NCBI GenBank assembly: GCA_038230415.1
Contig: JBBRNH010000113.1
Span: 1 to 14,793, forward strand
Source: JBBRNH01 sp038230415
Lineage (GTDB): Bacteria; Bacteroidota; Bacteroidia; Cytophagales; Spirosomataceae
Reading direction: 5' to 3'
Length of the DNA stretch: 14,793 bases
The notes under the pieces are model-generated. The model did no database searches. It was not told where the DNA came from and was given only the letters and a program-made list of their open reading frames with translations. Both the position numbers and the translations under genes were made by a program. Numbering within the stretch: the stretch's first letter is position 1; the number at the start of each line of letters is the position of its first letter. Positions 8,088-14,642 of the stretch are shown piece after piece.

Positions 8088-9506
8088 ATGAAAGCCGCAA
8101 CAGCTACCCTATTTTATGATACCCGCCGAAGTTCAGACCGCAACGGCGGACCGGCAGTTAGTTTTGTCCGTGTTTCGGTCTATGCCGACCAAAAACAGAA
8201 ACTCTTTTCGACGGGCGAAAAGGTTAGCCCCGATGAATGGAAATTTTTAGAGCGGACTAAAGGCGGGTTGCCAGGAACGGTTAAGAATGAAGACCGCCAA
8301 CGGCTCTGGCAACGATTCTACGGACGCTTCACCGACGAATCGGGGAAACAGCAGGACGGGTATTTGCCACGCGCTCAAACCATTATTGAGCAGTTAGGAG
8401 ACGGGTTTACCTTCGATGCCTTTGCCGATGCCCTTGCCGACTATGGCAAAGCGAAAGAACTACCCGCCGAACAAACCGACCTCTTGGCCGCGCTACTGGC
8501 AAAGGCTCTTAGCATGAACAATGCCGGTCGAATCGGCAACGCCCTCAACTACGAATTAGCCGCCAAATCACTACGGCGGTTTGTGGAATCCTTCACCGAT
8601 GCCGACCGGAAAGAGTTTCTACACATTCCCATTCCCCGCAGTAGTAAGCAGGTGCGCCCGGTGGCCGTGTTAAGGTTTGACCACCTTACCGCCGATTTCC
8701 TGACCACCTACGAACAATGGATGCAACACTATGGCAAGTCGGCAAAGAAAGAATTGAAAGCCGCAACGGGGGCAAGTCTGACCACCGTAGGCATTTATTT
8801 ACGGCACGTGCGGGCCGTTGTCAATGATGCCATTGAAGCCGGGTTAATGAGCCGTGACGCTTACCCCTTTGGCCGGAGCCGGTACGTGATACCAGCCGGA
8901 ACTAATACCAAAAAAGCACTGCCTAAAGCCGACATTGAGCAGATAAAAGCCTACCAGCCTGTTCCCGGCACAATGGAACAGCGCAGCCATGATTTGTGGC
9001 TGTTCTCCTATTTCTGCAACGGAGCCAACCTAACCGATATATGCCGCCTGACGTGGAACCGGATAGATACCAAAGAGGGTAAACTAACCTTCATCCGGCA
9101 AAAGACCGCCCGGAGTAAAAAGCAGAATCAAACGCCGATTGTGGCACACCTGCGGCCCGAAACCCTTGCCATTATCGACCGTTGGGCAACCACCGACAAA
9201 CGGGCCAATGGCTTTGTTTTCCCGTTCCTTACTGCCGATATGACCCCACTGCAACAGCGACGGGCCGTCAGTCAGACAATCAAAATGACCAATAAGTGGA
9301 TGGGTAAGATTGGGGAAGAATTAGGCATTGATGCCGACGTGAACACCTACTCCGCTCGGCACTCCTACGCCACTACCTTACTCAAAAGTAACGCCCCCCT
9401 TGCCTTTATCTCCAAGTCACTTGGGCATACCAACATCAAAACCACCGAAAGCTATTTAGGCTCTTTCGATGATGAAGAAGCCAAAGCGTTTTTGAGTGCA
9501 TTGTAA
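8088..9506 (+). CDS. Tyrosine-type site-specific integrase
   Basis: A 472-aa tyrosine recombinase of the Bacteroidota type, which would cut and join att sites to integrate and excise the element. An N-terminal arm-binding-like part (residues 1-110) is followed by a SAM-like core-binding domain (about 195-275) and the catalytic domain (about 285-465). Catalytic pieces seen are a beta-hairpin lysine region (RQKTARSKK, 338-345), R424-H425 in YSARHSYATTLL, H447 in LGHTNIKTT, and the nucleophile Y456 in TESYLGSF. The place where Arg I is expected reads YFCNGANLTDICRL with N311, not Arg, which is seen in relatives as far as I recall. The start is ATG 8088; an upstream in-frame ATG at 8046 lies inside the previous gene. 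Full length, apparently intact. Confidence 0.93.
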   Translation: MKAATATLFYDTRRSSDRNGGPAVSFVRVSVYADQKQKLFSTGEKVSPDEWKFLERTKGGLPGTVKNEDRQRLWQRFYGRFTDESGKQQDGYLPRAQTIIEQLGDGFTFDAFADALADYGKAKELPAEQTDLLAALLAKALSMNNAGRIGNALNYELAAKSLRRFVESFTDADRKEFLHIPIPRSSKQVRPVAVLRFDHLTADFLTTYEQWMQHYGKSAKKELKAATGASLTTVGIYLRHVRAVVNDAIEAGLMSRDAYPFGRSRYVIPAGTNTKKALPKADIEQIKAYQPVPGTMEQRSHDLWLFSYFCNGANLTDICRLTWNRIDTKEGKLTFIRQKTARSKKQNQTPIVAHLRPETLAIIDRWATTDKRANGFVFPFLTADMTPLQQRRAVSQTIKMTNKWMGKIGEELGIDADVNTYSARHSYATTLLKSNAPLAFISKSLGHTNIKTTESYLGSFDDEEAKAFLSAL

Positions 9507-9554
9507 CCGGAACGCCGGGCCGCCCATTTATCAACTCACAAAACAGACAACCCC

Positions 9555-9830
9555 ATGCAAGGATTATCAGTACTTACCGACCCGCAGGGCAACCCCAAAA
9601 CGGCTATGATTGACCTGCAACAGTACGACAGCCAGCTAAACCCATTAGTTGCCGGGGTTCTGCAACTTCTGCAACAACAGCAACAAGCAGAAATCGAACG
9701 CACCGACTTTCACGCGCTTTCCTTACAAGGATTATCCCGCGCTTACGGCGATGACGAGCCGGAATATACCGACGCTGACCTGATTTGGATTAACCCGGAT
9801 TTCAAACCGAGCATCGGGCCAACACCATGA
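9555..9830 (+). CDS. Antitoxin of a MazF-type toxin-antitoxin pair
   Basis: A 91-aa protein whose stop overlaps the toxin ATG by four bases (ATGA), the normal coupling of type II antitoxin-toxin genes. It begins MQGLSVLTDPQGNPKTAMIDL, a short strand-turn-strand start, has a Gln-rich helix (LLQQQQQAE), and ends with LSRAYGDDEPEYTDADL, an acidic tail of the kind that binds MazF/PemK toxins. It is 25 to 30 percent or more similar by eye to the protein at 10184-10459, especially at both ends. No standard DNA-binding fold is obvious, so autoregulation is uncertain. Confidence 0.75.
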   Translation: MQGLSVLTDPQGNPKTAMIDLQQYDSQLNPLVAGVLQLLQQQQQAEIERTDFHALSLQGLSRAYGDDEPEYTDADLIWINPDFKPSIGPTP

Positions 9831-10153
9831 ACGAAGGCGAATTGATTGTTTGCCCCGTTGTGTCGGCTTCCGGGTCAATCAAAACCCGCCCTGCTTTGGT
9901 GTTGCGGGCCTTACCGACCTACAATGATTTTCTGATTTGCGGCCTTTCGTCGCAACTCTGGCAGGAAATACAAGGCTTTGACGAGATACTAACGCCCGAT
10001 GCCCGTAATGGTCTGCGGGTTCCGTCGTTGGTACGCCTTAGCTTTCTGGCCGTTGTGAAGTCTGCTGATGTGCGGGGCAAAATGGGCAATATCCCCGATT
10101 CTCTACTCAATACGTTGTGCGGGCGATTAGCCGAATACCTGACTGCATTGTAA
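9827..10153 (+). CDS. MazF/PemK-family endoribonuclease toxin
   Basis: A 108-aa toxin of the MazF/PemK family, sequence-specific mRNA interferases with an SH3-like barrel. The start MNEGELIVCPVVSASGSIKTRPALVL carries the family's conserved G-E/D-I-V and K-x-RPALVL blocks; R22 of RPALVL lies where the conserved arginine is expected. FLICGLSSQ and the LRVPSLVRLSFLAVV stretch with S-x-VR fit the remaining core strands. The length is typical. It is translationally coupled to the antitoxin. It likely stabilises the mobile element by post-segregational killing or acts in defence, which is inference from context. Confidence 0.85.
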   Translation: MNEGELIVCPVVSASGSIKTRPALVLRALPTYNDFLICGLSSQLWQEIQGFDEILTPDARNGLRVPSLVRLSFLAVVKSADVRGKMGNIPDSLLNTLCGRLAEYLTAL

Positions 10154-10183
10154 ACTGACCTCAACACAAAAACAGCCAACCCC

Positions 10184-10459
10184 ATGCAAGGCGTATCCGT
10201 CATTACTGACTCCAACGGCCACCCCGCCGTACTGACCATCGATCTACACCGACTTAACCCAACAGATAGACCGTTGGTAACAGCCTTGCTAAACCGCCTA
10301 AGAATTGAACCGCTAATCTATGAAATGGCCGAAACCATCGAACAGGAACGGGAAGAAGTGCGGCTGTTTGCACACACGGCCCTTAACCGCGCCTACGGTG
10401 AAGACGAACCCGATTACGACGATGTACCCGCCCTAAACTTATCCGTGAGCCATGAATGA
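10184..10459 (+). CDS. Second antitoxin paralogue without a MazF partner
   Basis: A 91-aa paralogue of the antitoxin at 9555-9830, exactly the same length. Shared positions include MQG-SV-TD at the start, IDL, PLV and RAYG-DEP-Y-D at the acidic tail; the middle differs (TIEQEREEVRLFAH). Upstream, AACAGCCAACCCCATGCAAGG nearly repeats the leader of the first copy. Its stop overlaps the start of the next gene by 8 bases, as an antitoxin would with its toxin, but that gene is not MazF-like. It may be a decoy antitoxin for the MazF next door, or the cognate partner of the 275-aa protein. Confidence 0.65.
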   Translation: MQGVSVITDSNGHPAVLTIDLHRLNPTDRPLVTALLNRLRIEPLIYEMAETIEQEREEVRLFAHTALNRAYGEDEPDYDDVPALNLSVSHE

Positions 10460-11279
10460 ACCGGGCCAAGATAGACAACACCCTGATATGCACCTATTGA
10501 GCGCCCCAAACCAATCAAGCCCCGAAGATATTGCCCGGCTATTCAACAAATCCCCCGAACTATTGGCGCAGTTGTACCCCCAAGTGTTCGAGGAATTACT
10601 CAAATCGCAGCGAGACGACCTGCATAACGACCCTATTAAGGCAGCGATTTACATTGCAACGTTTCACAATACAATTTACGACCGCGAGAAAGAAGCGAAT
10701 GACGAGCCACACCCGGAATTGCGATACGATAAATTCAATTGTTTAGCAGACGATTTGAGGACGCTTCTATACCCAGCCCAGCCACTACCACCTGTCATAA
10801 ATTCGGTAGTTCAAGGTGAGCGACCGAGGTATATAGAACTCTTGGGAAGGTGCAAGATCGAGTTGTGGAAGTTAGACCAACCCGATGGCATTGATACGAC
10901 AGAAGAGCCAGCCAACAACCAACCTGCACCAAATAGTACCGACGAACCGCCACCCAATTTGACAACCATCCGAATCTTGCCCGATGCCCGGCCCGGCCTG
11001 ATTGCTGCTTTATTGCCATTCATAGAATCAGAGCAGCACCAGAGTTTGATAGACCTAATCAACGATCAGACTAAGCCAAATGAGCCAATTGTTTTCGATT
11101 GCACGGCAAGACAGGTAGCCGATTTTTTCACTGAATTAAGGAAATTAAGAAAGTTGCGTGACCCAAAGCGGACGATATCAGAATGGTTCTGCCAGCACTT
11201 AGGCTATACAGATGAGCAGGGGAATGTCAAAAGTTTCCAAATTAGCACATTGAGTAAGTACTTGGAAATCAAGAGATAA
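10452..11279 (+). CDS. Unknown 275-aa protein coupled to the second antitoxin
   Basis: I do not recognise this protein. It begins MNE like the MazF gene of the neighbouring pair and overlaps the preceding antitoxin by 8 bases. The N-terminal part (to about residue 130) is helical, with NKSPELLAQLYPQVFEELL and AAIYIATFHNTIYDREKE. A Pro/Asn/Thr-rich linker follows at about 145-170 (TEEPANNQPAPNSTDEPPP), then a C-terminal helical domain (about 175-275) ending WFCQHLGYTDEQGNVKSFQISTLSKYLEIKR. That end resembles a small domain in Bacteroidota mobile-element proteins of unknown role that sit near integrases, but no name is safe. It lacks a signal peptide and membrane segments. It could be a toxin, a regulator or a chaperone-like partner. 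Confidence 0.6.
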   Translation: MNEPGQDRQHPDMHLLSAPNQSSPEDIARLFNKSPELLAQLYPQVFEELLKSQRDDLHNDPIKAAIYIATFHNTIYDREKEANDEPHPELRYDKFNCLADDLRTLLYPAQPLPPVINSVVQGERPRYIELLGRCKIELWKLDQPDGIDTTEEPANNQPAPNSTDEPPPNLTTIRILPDARPGLIAALLPFIESEQHQSLIDLINDQTKPNEPIVFDCTARQVADFFTELRKLRKLRDPKRTISEWFCQHLGYTDEQGNVKSFQISTLSKYLEIKR

Positions 11280-11294
11280 GAAGAATAGCGATAA

Positions 11295-11320
11295 ACGAAA
11301 TTTATTTCGTGCGAATTCGC
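11295..11320. promoter_or_regulatory. Palindrome pair upstream of the HTH gene
   Basis: ACGAAAT and ATTTCGT flank two bases at 11295-11310, and the perfect 10-bp palindrome GCGAATTCGC follows at 11311-11320. They lie in the 107-bp gap before the excisionase-type gene, about 70-90 bases from its ATG, and could be operators for it or for a repressor. Confidence 0.45.
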
Positions 11321-11386
11321 GCCCATTGCCCGCGAATATGTCTGTTTATCTCTTTTGCATCGGATTTAAAAAAATCAGACGCAAAG

Positions 11387-11671
11387 ATGAATAAGAACAC
11401 ACTCACTTTTGACCAACTGCCAACCGCAGTTTTTCAACTTTCGGAGGAGGTACGGGAATTACGGCGGTTGCTCACCGACCGGCCAGCGGCCACTACCACC
11501 GCCGACGAACCCGCCCTCAGCGTCAACCAAGCCGCCGAGGTGCTGGGAATCAGCCGACAAACTGTTTACCAAAACATTAGTAAAATTCCCCACACAAAGC
11601 GGCACGGTCGTTTGTATTTTTTTCGGTCGCAGTTGTTGACTTACCTAAACCCGGAGAAGCAAGCGGCATGA
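11387..11671 (+). CDS. Excisionase/MerR-type helix-turn-helix DNA-binding protein
   Basis: A 94-aa protein of the excisionase family (HTH_17-like) found on Bacteroidota mobile elements. A short N-terminal helix (FDQLPTAVFQLSEEVRELRRLLTD, about 8-31) with a Thr/Ala linker precedes the winged-helix core: ALSVNQAAEVLGISRQTVYQNISKIP at about 43-68, then the wing RHGRLYFFRSQLLTYL. It probably binds att or promoter DNA to steer excision or to regulate the module. ATG 11387 is chosen since the family begins with this Leu-rich helix; the frame is open further up to 11309 but that part has no family resemblance. Its stop overlaps the next gene by four bases. Confidence 0.85.
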   Translation: MNKNTLTFDQLPTAVFQLSEEVRELRRLLTDRPAATTTADEPALSVNQAAEVLGISRQTVYQNISKIPHTKRHGRLYFFRSQLLTYLNPEKQAA

Positions 11672-11922
11672 GCAACAACGAAATTCTAACCTTATTCGGG
11701 GTTGTAAACGCCGTCCGTGAACACGGCGGGGAAGTCTATCTTCATCATCCTATTAAACCAGTAGGTTATTTGCTGAGGGCTACCTTAAACCGCAAAAAAC
11801 TACGGCTCGTTGTTCCCGGCCCCGGCTCGTCCGACCGCCCCGACGTTGCGCCGGAAGCCGATTCCGCCGTGCATCATGTCGTGAGTATTGCCGTGCTAAA
11901 AAACTGGTTATCAAAGCTCTAA
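11668..11922 (+). CDS. Hypothetical small protein, 84 aa
   Basis: Not recognised. The ATG overlaps the stop of the HTH gene (ATGA), so it is translated by coupling. Features are a first helix (NEILTLFGVVNAVREHGG), a possible strand pair (EVYLHHPIKPVGYLL, then KKLRLVVPGP), a Pro/Asp-rich bend (SSDRPDVAPEAD) and a final helix (SIAVLKNWLSKL). It is soluble with no signal peptide. Its tight link to the excisionase-type gene suggests a mobile-element accessory role. Confidence 0.6.
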   Translation: MSNNEILTLFGVVNAVREHGGEVYLHHPIKPVGYLLRATLNRKKLRLVVPGPGSSDRPDVAPEADSAVHHVVSIAVLKNWLSKL

Positions 11923-11933
11923 TCCACACTGAA

Positions 11934-11964
11934 ACGGGCCGGATGCCCCGCAGCATCGGCCCGT
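11934..11964. repeat. Strong GC hairpin between two small genes
   Basis: ACGGGCCGGATGC (11934-11946) pairs with GCATCGGCCCGT (11953-11964) with one bulged G, closing a 6-base loop. It lies between the 84-aa and 111-aa genes. It has no T-run on the plus strand, so it may be an mRNA structure or attenuator rather than a terminator. Confidence 0.55.
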
Positions 11965-11980
11965 AAAACTTTCTGAAATA

Positions 11981-12316
11981 ATGATACTCAAAGATACCAC
12001 TTTGCCCGCGTCTTTCGTCGGCAAGTCCGGCAAATTCTATGTCCTGCGCCCTGATGGTCAGGATATTTGCCCTACCTACGCCATTTATTCGTCGGTAGTC
12101 GCCTACGATACCCGTAGCGAATACCCTTGCTACCTGCCAGCCGCCGAAGCCCTTGCCGACTTTTCGCACGAACTCAAAATTTATGCCGAAAATTTGAAGA
12201 CCAGCCCGCCCGGTGCGGCCCCCTGGGAGCGTGACGAACCCGCCGAAACCTACCGACCCGAAGTTTTTGTATGGAGAAATAAGTTTGCTAAATCCCGCCC
12301 GCGCCATGTTGCCTGA
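11981..12316 (+). CDS. Hypothetical protein, 111 aa
   Basis: Not recognised. It opens MILKDTTLPASFVGKSGKFYVL, a beta-rich start, has RPDGQDICPTYAIYSSVVAYD in the middle and a helical segment (YLPAAEALADFSHELKIYAE), and ends with a basic tail (FVWRNKFAKSRPRHVA). No transmembrane segment or signal peptide is seen. Its end overlaps the ATG of the VirE_N gene by 11 bases, so the two are coupled. Composition matches the neighbours. It is probably a real gene given its place in the operon. Confidence 0.55.
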   Translation: MILKDTTLPASFVGKSGKFYVLRPDGQDICPTYAIYSSVVAYDTRSEYPCYLPAAEALADFSHELKIYAENLKTSPPGAAPWERDEPAETYRPEVFVWRNKFAKSRPRHVA

Positions 12317-13304
12317 ACTATCCGTTTTTAAAGATGCCACGACCAACACGCCGTTTGACGTTCCCGGAGATGTGGCGACGCTCGTTGGCCGGATTCGTTC
12401 CGAGAAGTACCGCCCCCAAACCGATCAGTTACGGAGCCTTGCGCCGGATTCGCCCGACGCAAAAAAACATAAACGAACGGCGTTCATTGGTGTAACATGG
12501 TCAGGCACGTTTTATCCGACTCGCGCCAAAGCCAATTTACAGACCCATAGCGGGCTGATCTGCATTGACTTAGACAAGTTGCCACCCGAACGGCTCACCA
12601 CCCTTCACGGGCTGTTAATAGCCGACGAGTTTACCCACGTGCTGTTTATAAGTCCATCCGGCAACGGCCTTAAATGCGTAGTCAGGATTGACTATCAGCA
12701 ACCTGCTGACCATGACAGGTTCTACCGCCAAATTTGCAACTACTACCGCGACTGCTACGGCGTGACCACCGAGAAGGACAAGGTAAACTTACCTCCTGGC
12801 GAGGTTCCAGAACTCGATTCCAGTGGGTCAGATGTTAGCCGACTTTGCTTTCTGCCGTGTGACCCCGACTGTTTCCATAATCCGGGCGGTGAAGTAATGC
12901 CGTTGCTCGATGAATATGCCAGCGTTACCGAGACCCCGGCCAGCGTGATGCCGCGCCAACCCACCTACACCAGCATCACCAATAACCGCAGACTCGAACG
13001 GTGTACCAACCTCATCCGTAATGCCAGCGACGGGAACAAACACGCTGAACTATGCAAAGCGGCCTACCTCGCGGGGGGCTTCATTGCGTCGGGCATGGTT
13101 GGCGAAGCCGATGCCATAGAAGCGTTGGAAGATGCAATCCGGGCCAAACCCAATGTTGCCGACCTGGGAGCGGCTCTAAAGACTATTCGCGCTCAAATCG
13201 AGGTTGGCAAAACAAAGCCTGTTGTTGAGGACGTGCCGATGAGGGCAACGTATAAACCCGCCCCGGTAGCCGGTAGCGAGCCGACGGAAGAAGCCGCGAT
13301 TTAG
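12306..13304 (+). CDS. VirE_N (BT4734/BF3469-like) primase-associated protein
   Basis: A 332-aa protein matching the VirE_N/BT4734-like family found in Bacteroidota mobile elements, thought to act as an archaeo-eukaryotic-type primase in element replication. Motifs in order are KHKRTAFIGVTWSGTF (54-69), HSGLICIDLDKL (81-92, with acidic D88 and D90), FISPSGNGLKCVVRID (114-129) and DVSRLCFLPCDPD (176-188). The C-terminal helical part GNKHAELCKAAYLAGGFIASG (about 240-262) resembles a PriCT-type domain. ATG 12306 is chosen because the family starts there; the open frame reaches 12213 but that part lies inside the previous gene. The next gene starts within 40 bases in another frame. Confidence 0.85.
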   Translation: MLPELSVFKDATTNTPFDVPGDVATLVGRIRSEKYRPQTDQLRSLAPDSPDAKKHKRTAFIGVTWSGTFYPTRAKANLQTHSGLICIDLDKLPPERLTTLHGLLIADEFTHVLFISPSGNGLKCVVRIDYQQPADHDRFYRQICNYYRDCYGVTTEKDKVNLPPGEVPELDSSGSDVSRLCFLPCDPDCFHNPGGEVMPLLDEYASVTETPASVMPRQPTYTSITNNRRLERCTNLIRNASDGNKHAELCKAAYLAGGFIASGMVGEADAIEALEDAIRAKPNVADLGAALKTIRAQIEVGKTKPVVEDVPMRATYKPAPVAGSEPTEEAAI

Positions 13305-13342
13305 CCACCAAAGCCGATAGCAGGCCCATTCTTGCCCGCCTT

Positions 13343-14428
13343 TTGGAACGTGAACAGCAATTAGCCGACGCGAGCAAAACGACCATTGTGTTTAGCCCTC
13401 CGTTGGTTACGCTGGGCGAAGCAGGTGTAATCCGAAAGGGTACGGTTTGCCTGTTACAGGGCAAAGCGGGCGTTCACAAATCTCGACTAGCCGAAGTGGT
13501 AACGGCGTTGCTTATCAAACCCGCCGATCACCAAGGAGACTATTTAGGCTTCGCCCCCCATGCTCTAAGCCGTACCTGCGTGGCATACGTTGACACCGAG
13601 CGCAACGTAAAAGAAGAGTTCCCCGCAGCCCTGCAAAGTATCAAACGACGCGCCGGTTATGCCCTCACCGACGAGGTTCCCCACTTTCGGTTTACCTCCA
13701 TCAAAGGGATTGAGCGAAAGCACCGTTTAGCCGCCGTAGAAACGTTTATTCAGGATGTCCGGCAGTCCACCCTACTGCATTTATTCGTCGTCTTAGACGT
13801 GGCTACGGATGCCGTTTCGAGTTTTAACGACGACGGGGAAGCCATGCGTTTATTTGACTTCATCGGCAATTTGTGTGAGCAATACGACAGTACATTTTTG
13901 CTGATTGTGCATGAGAATCCGGGCGGAGGAAGCGAAGCGAAAGCACGTGGTCACGTCGGCACGGAAGCCCTGAACAAGGCCAGCACTGCCCTGCAAATCG
14001 GTTTCGAGAAAGACGGAAACGGCAATGATACCAACCTCATCAAAGTGCGGTTTCTCAAACTCCGTTCCGACCAACGACCCGATCCGATGTTTTTGCAGTT
14101 CGACAAACCAAGCCGCAGTTTGGTATTGGCTCATGCCGATACGCTTGCTACCATGAACGCCAGCCGGAAGACAAAAGCCCCCATAGATGAGGTGTCCGAC
14201 TTTTTGGCCGATGTGTTGGCCGATGGCTCAATCGAAAAAGGTGACGTTGTGCAGCGTGTACAGCAAAAGTTTGATGTAGGAGAGAAAACCGCTCGTGAAC
14301 GATTGCAGGAAATTAGCGACCAAAACCACCCCATAATGAGCATTGACGGAAAGGCTTTTCGGCTCACTGACAAGCAGGAAGGGCGTAAACATTTTTACAC
14401 TTTACTACCCGAAGAGCCGCCGTTTTGA
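13343..14428 (+). CDS. RecA-fold (RepA-like) ATPase, replicative helicase type
   Basis: A 361-aa ATPase related to RepA-type hexameric helicases and AAA_25 proteins that load or drive element replication. Walker A is LLQGKAGVHKS at about 37-47, a variant with His before the Lys. VAYVDTERN (80-88) and the Walker B-like LFVVLDVATDAV (147-158) follow, then IVHENPGGGSEAKARGHVGTEALNKAST (188-215), the arginine-bearing block of this family. A C-terminal winged-helix-like part (SIEKGDVVQRVQQKFDVGEKTARERLQEI) covers about 295-330. No ATG exists near; TTG 13343 is the best start, though the frame is open back to 13277 and overlaps the VirE_N gene. It pairs with the primase-like gene upstream and an iteron-like region downstream. 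Confidence 0.85.
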   Translation: MEREQQLADASKTTIVFSPPLVTLGEAGVIRKGTVCLLQGKAGVHKSRLAEVVTALLIKPADHQGDYLGFAPHALSRTCVAYVDTERNVKEEFPAALQSIKRRAGYALTDEVPHFRFTSIKGIERKHRLAAVETFIQDVRQSTLLHLFVVLDVATDAVSSFNDDGEAMRLFDFIGNLCEQYDSTFLLIVHENPGGGSEAKARGHVGTEALNKASTALQIGFEKDGNGNDTNLIKVRFLKLRSDQRPDPMFLQFDKPSRSLVLAHADTLATMNASRKTKAPIDEVSDFLADVLADGSIEKGDVVQRVQQKFDVGEKTARERLQEISDQNHPIMSIDGKAFRLTDKQEGRKHFYTLLPEEPPF

Positions 14429-14539
14429 TGAAGGTGGTAACTTGTAACGGCCCTATATAGGGTTTACCAGCTACCACCTTTGTTAATATCTTGGTTATTA
14501 GATAGTTACGAAGTCTTAGAGGTTCCTCCTATTTTTCTA

Positions 14540-14567
14540 TTTTACCAGCTTCGCAAAGCTGGTAAAA
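14540..14567. repeat. Perfect 12-bp inverted repeat within the iteron-like region
   Basis: TTTTACCAGCTT (14540-14551) and AAGCTGGTAAAA (14556-14567) are exact inverses around the loop CGCA. It is the strongest hairpin in the region and contains the repeat unit in both orientations. Confidence 0.85.
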
Positions 14568-14605
14568 TCGGTTTACCAGCATCGTTTACCACCTTACCAC
14601 CTTTA

Positions 14606-14634
14606 TTTAAACAGCCCATTTCTGGCTGTTTAAA
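14606..14634. terminator. Inverted repeat before the last gene, possible terminator or operator
   Basis: TTTAAACAGCC (14606-14616) and GGCTGTTTAAA (14624-14634) form a perfect 11-bp stem with a 7-base loop. The right arm holds a TTT run, so it may end the helicase transcript; it lies 8 bases before the next ATG and could equally be an operator. Confidence 0.5.
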
Positions 14635-14642
14635 ATCAAACC

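Larger units (their letters stand above)
14429..14642. repeat. Iteron-like and palindrome-rich region, candidate replication origin
   Basis: This gene-free 214-bp stretch holds many copies of TTACCA(G/C)C in both orientations: GGTGGTAA at 14433-14440 (inverse), TTTACCAGC and TACCACC at 14463-14478, TTTACCAGC at 14541-14549, inverse GCTGGTAAA at 14558-14566, GTTTACCAGC at 14571-14580, GTTTACCACC at 14584-14593, TTACCACC at 14594-14601. It also has AAGGTGGTA/TACCACCTT pairing at 14431-14439 and 14472-14480, the palindrome CCCTATATAGGG at 14451-14462, and an AT-rich part at 14481-14540. It follows a helicase-like and a primase-like gene, as origins do in mobile replicons. Origin function is inference; an operator array is the alternative. 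Confidence 0.5.

Noticed and set aside
11780..12349. Minus-strand 189-aa open frame across the small genes
   Set aside because: It is antisense to two co-directional genes coupled to their neighbours, with a Gly/Arg-rich sequence typical of reverse frames of GC-rich genes.
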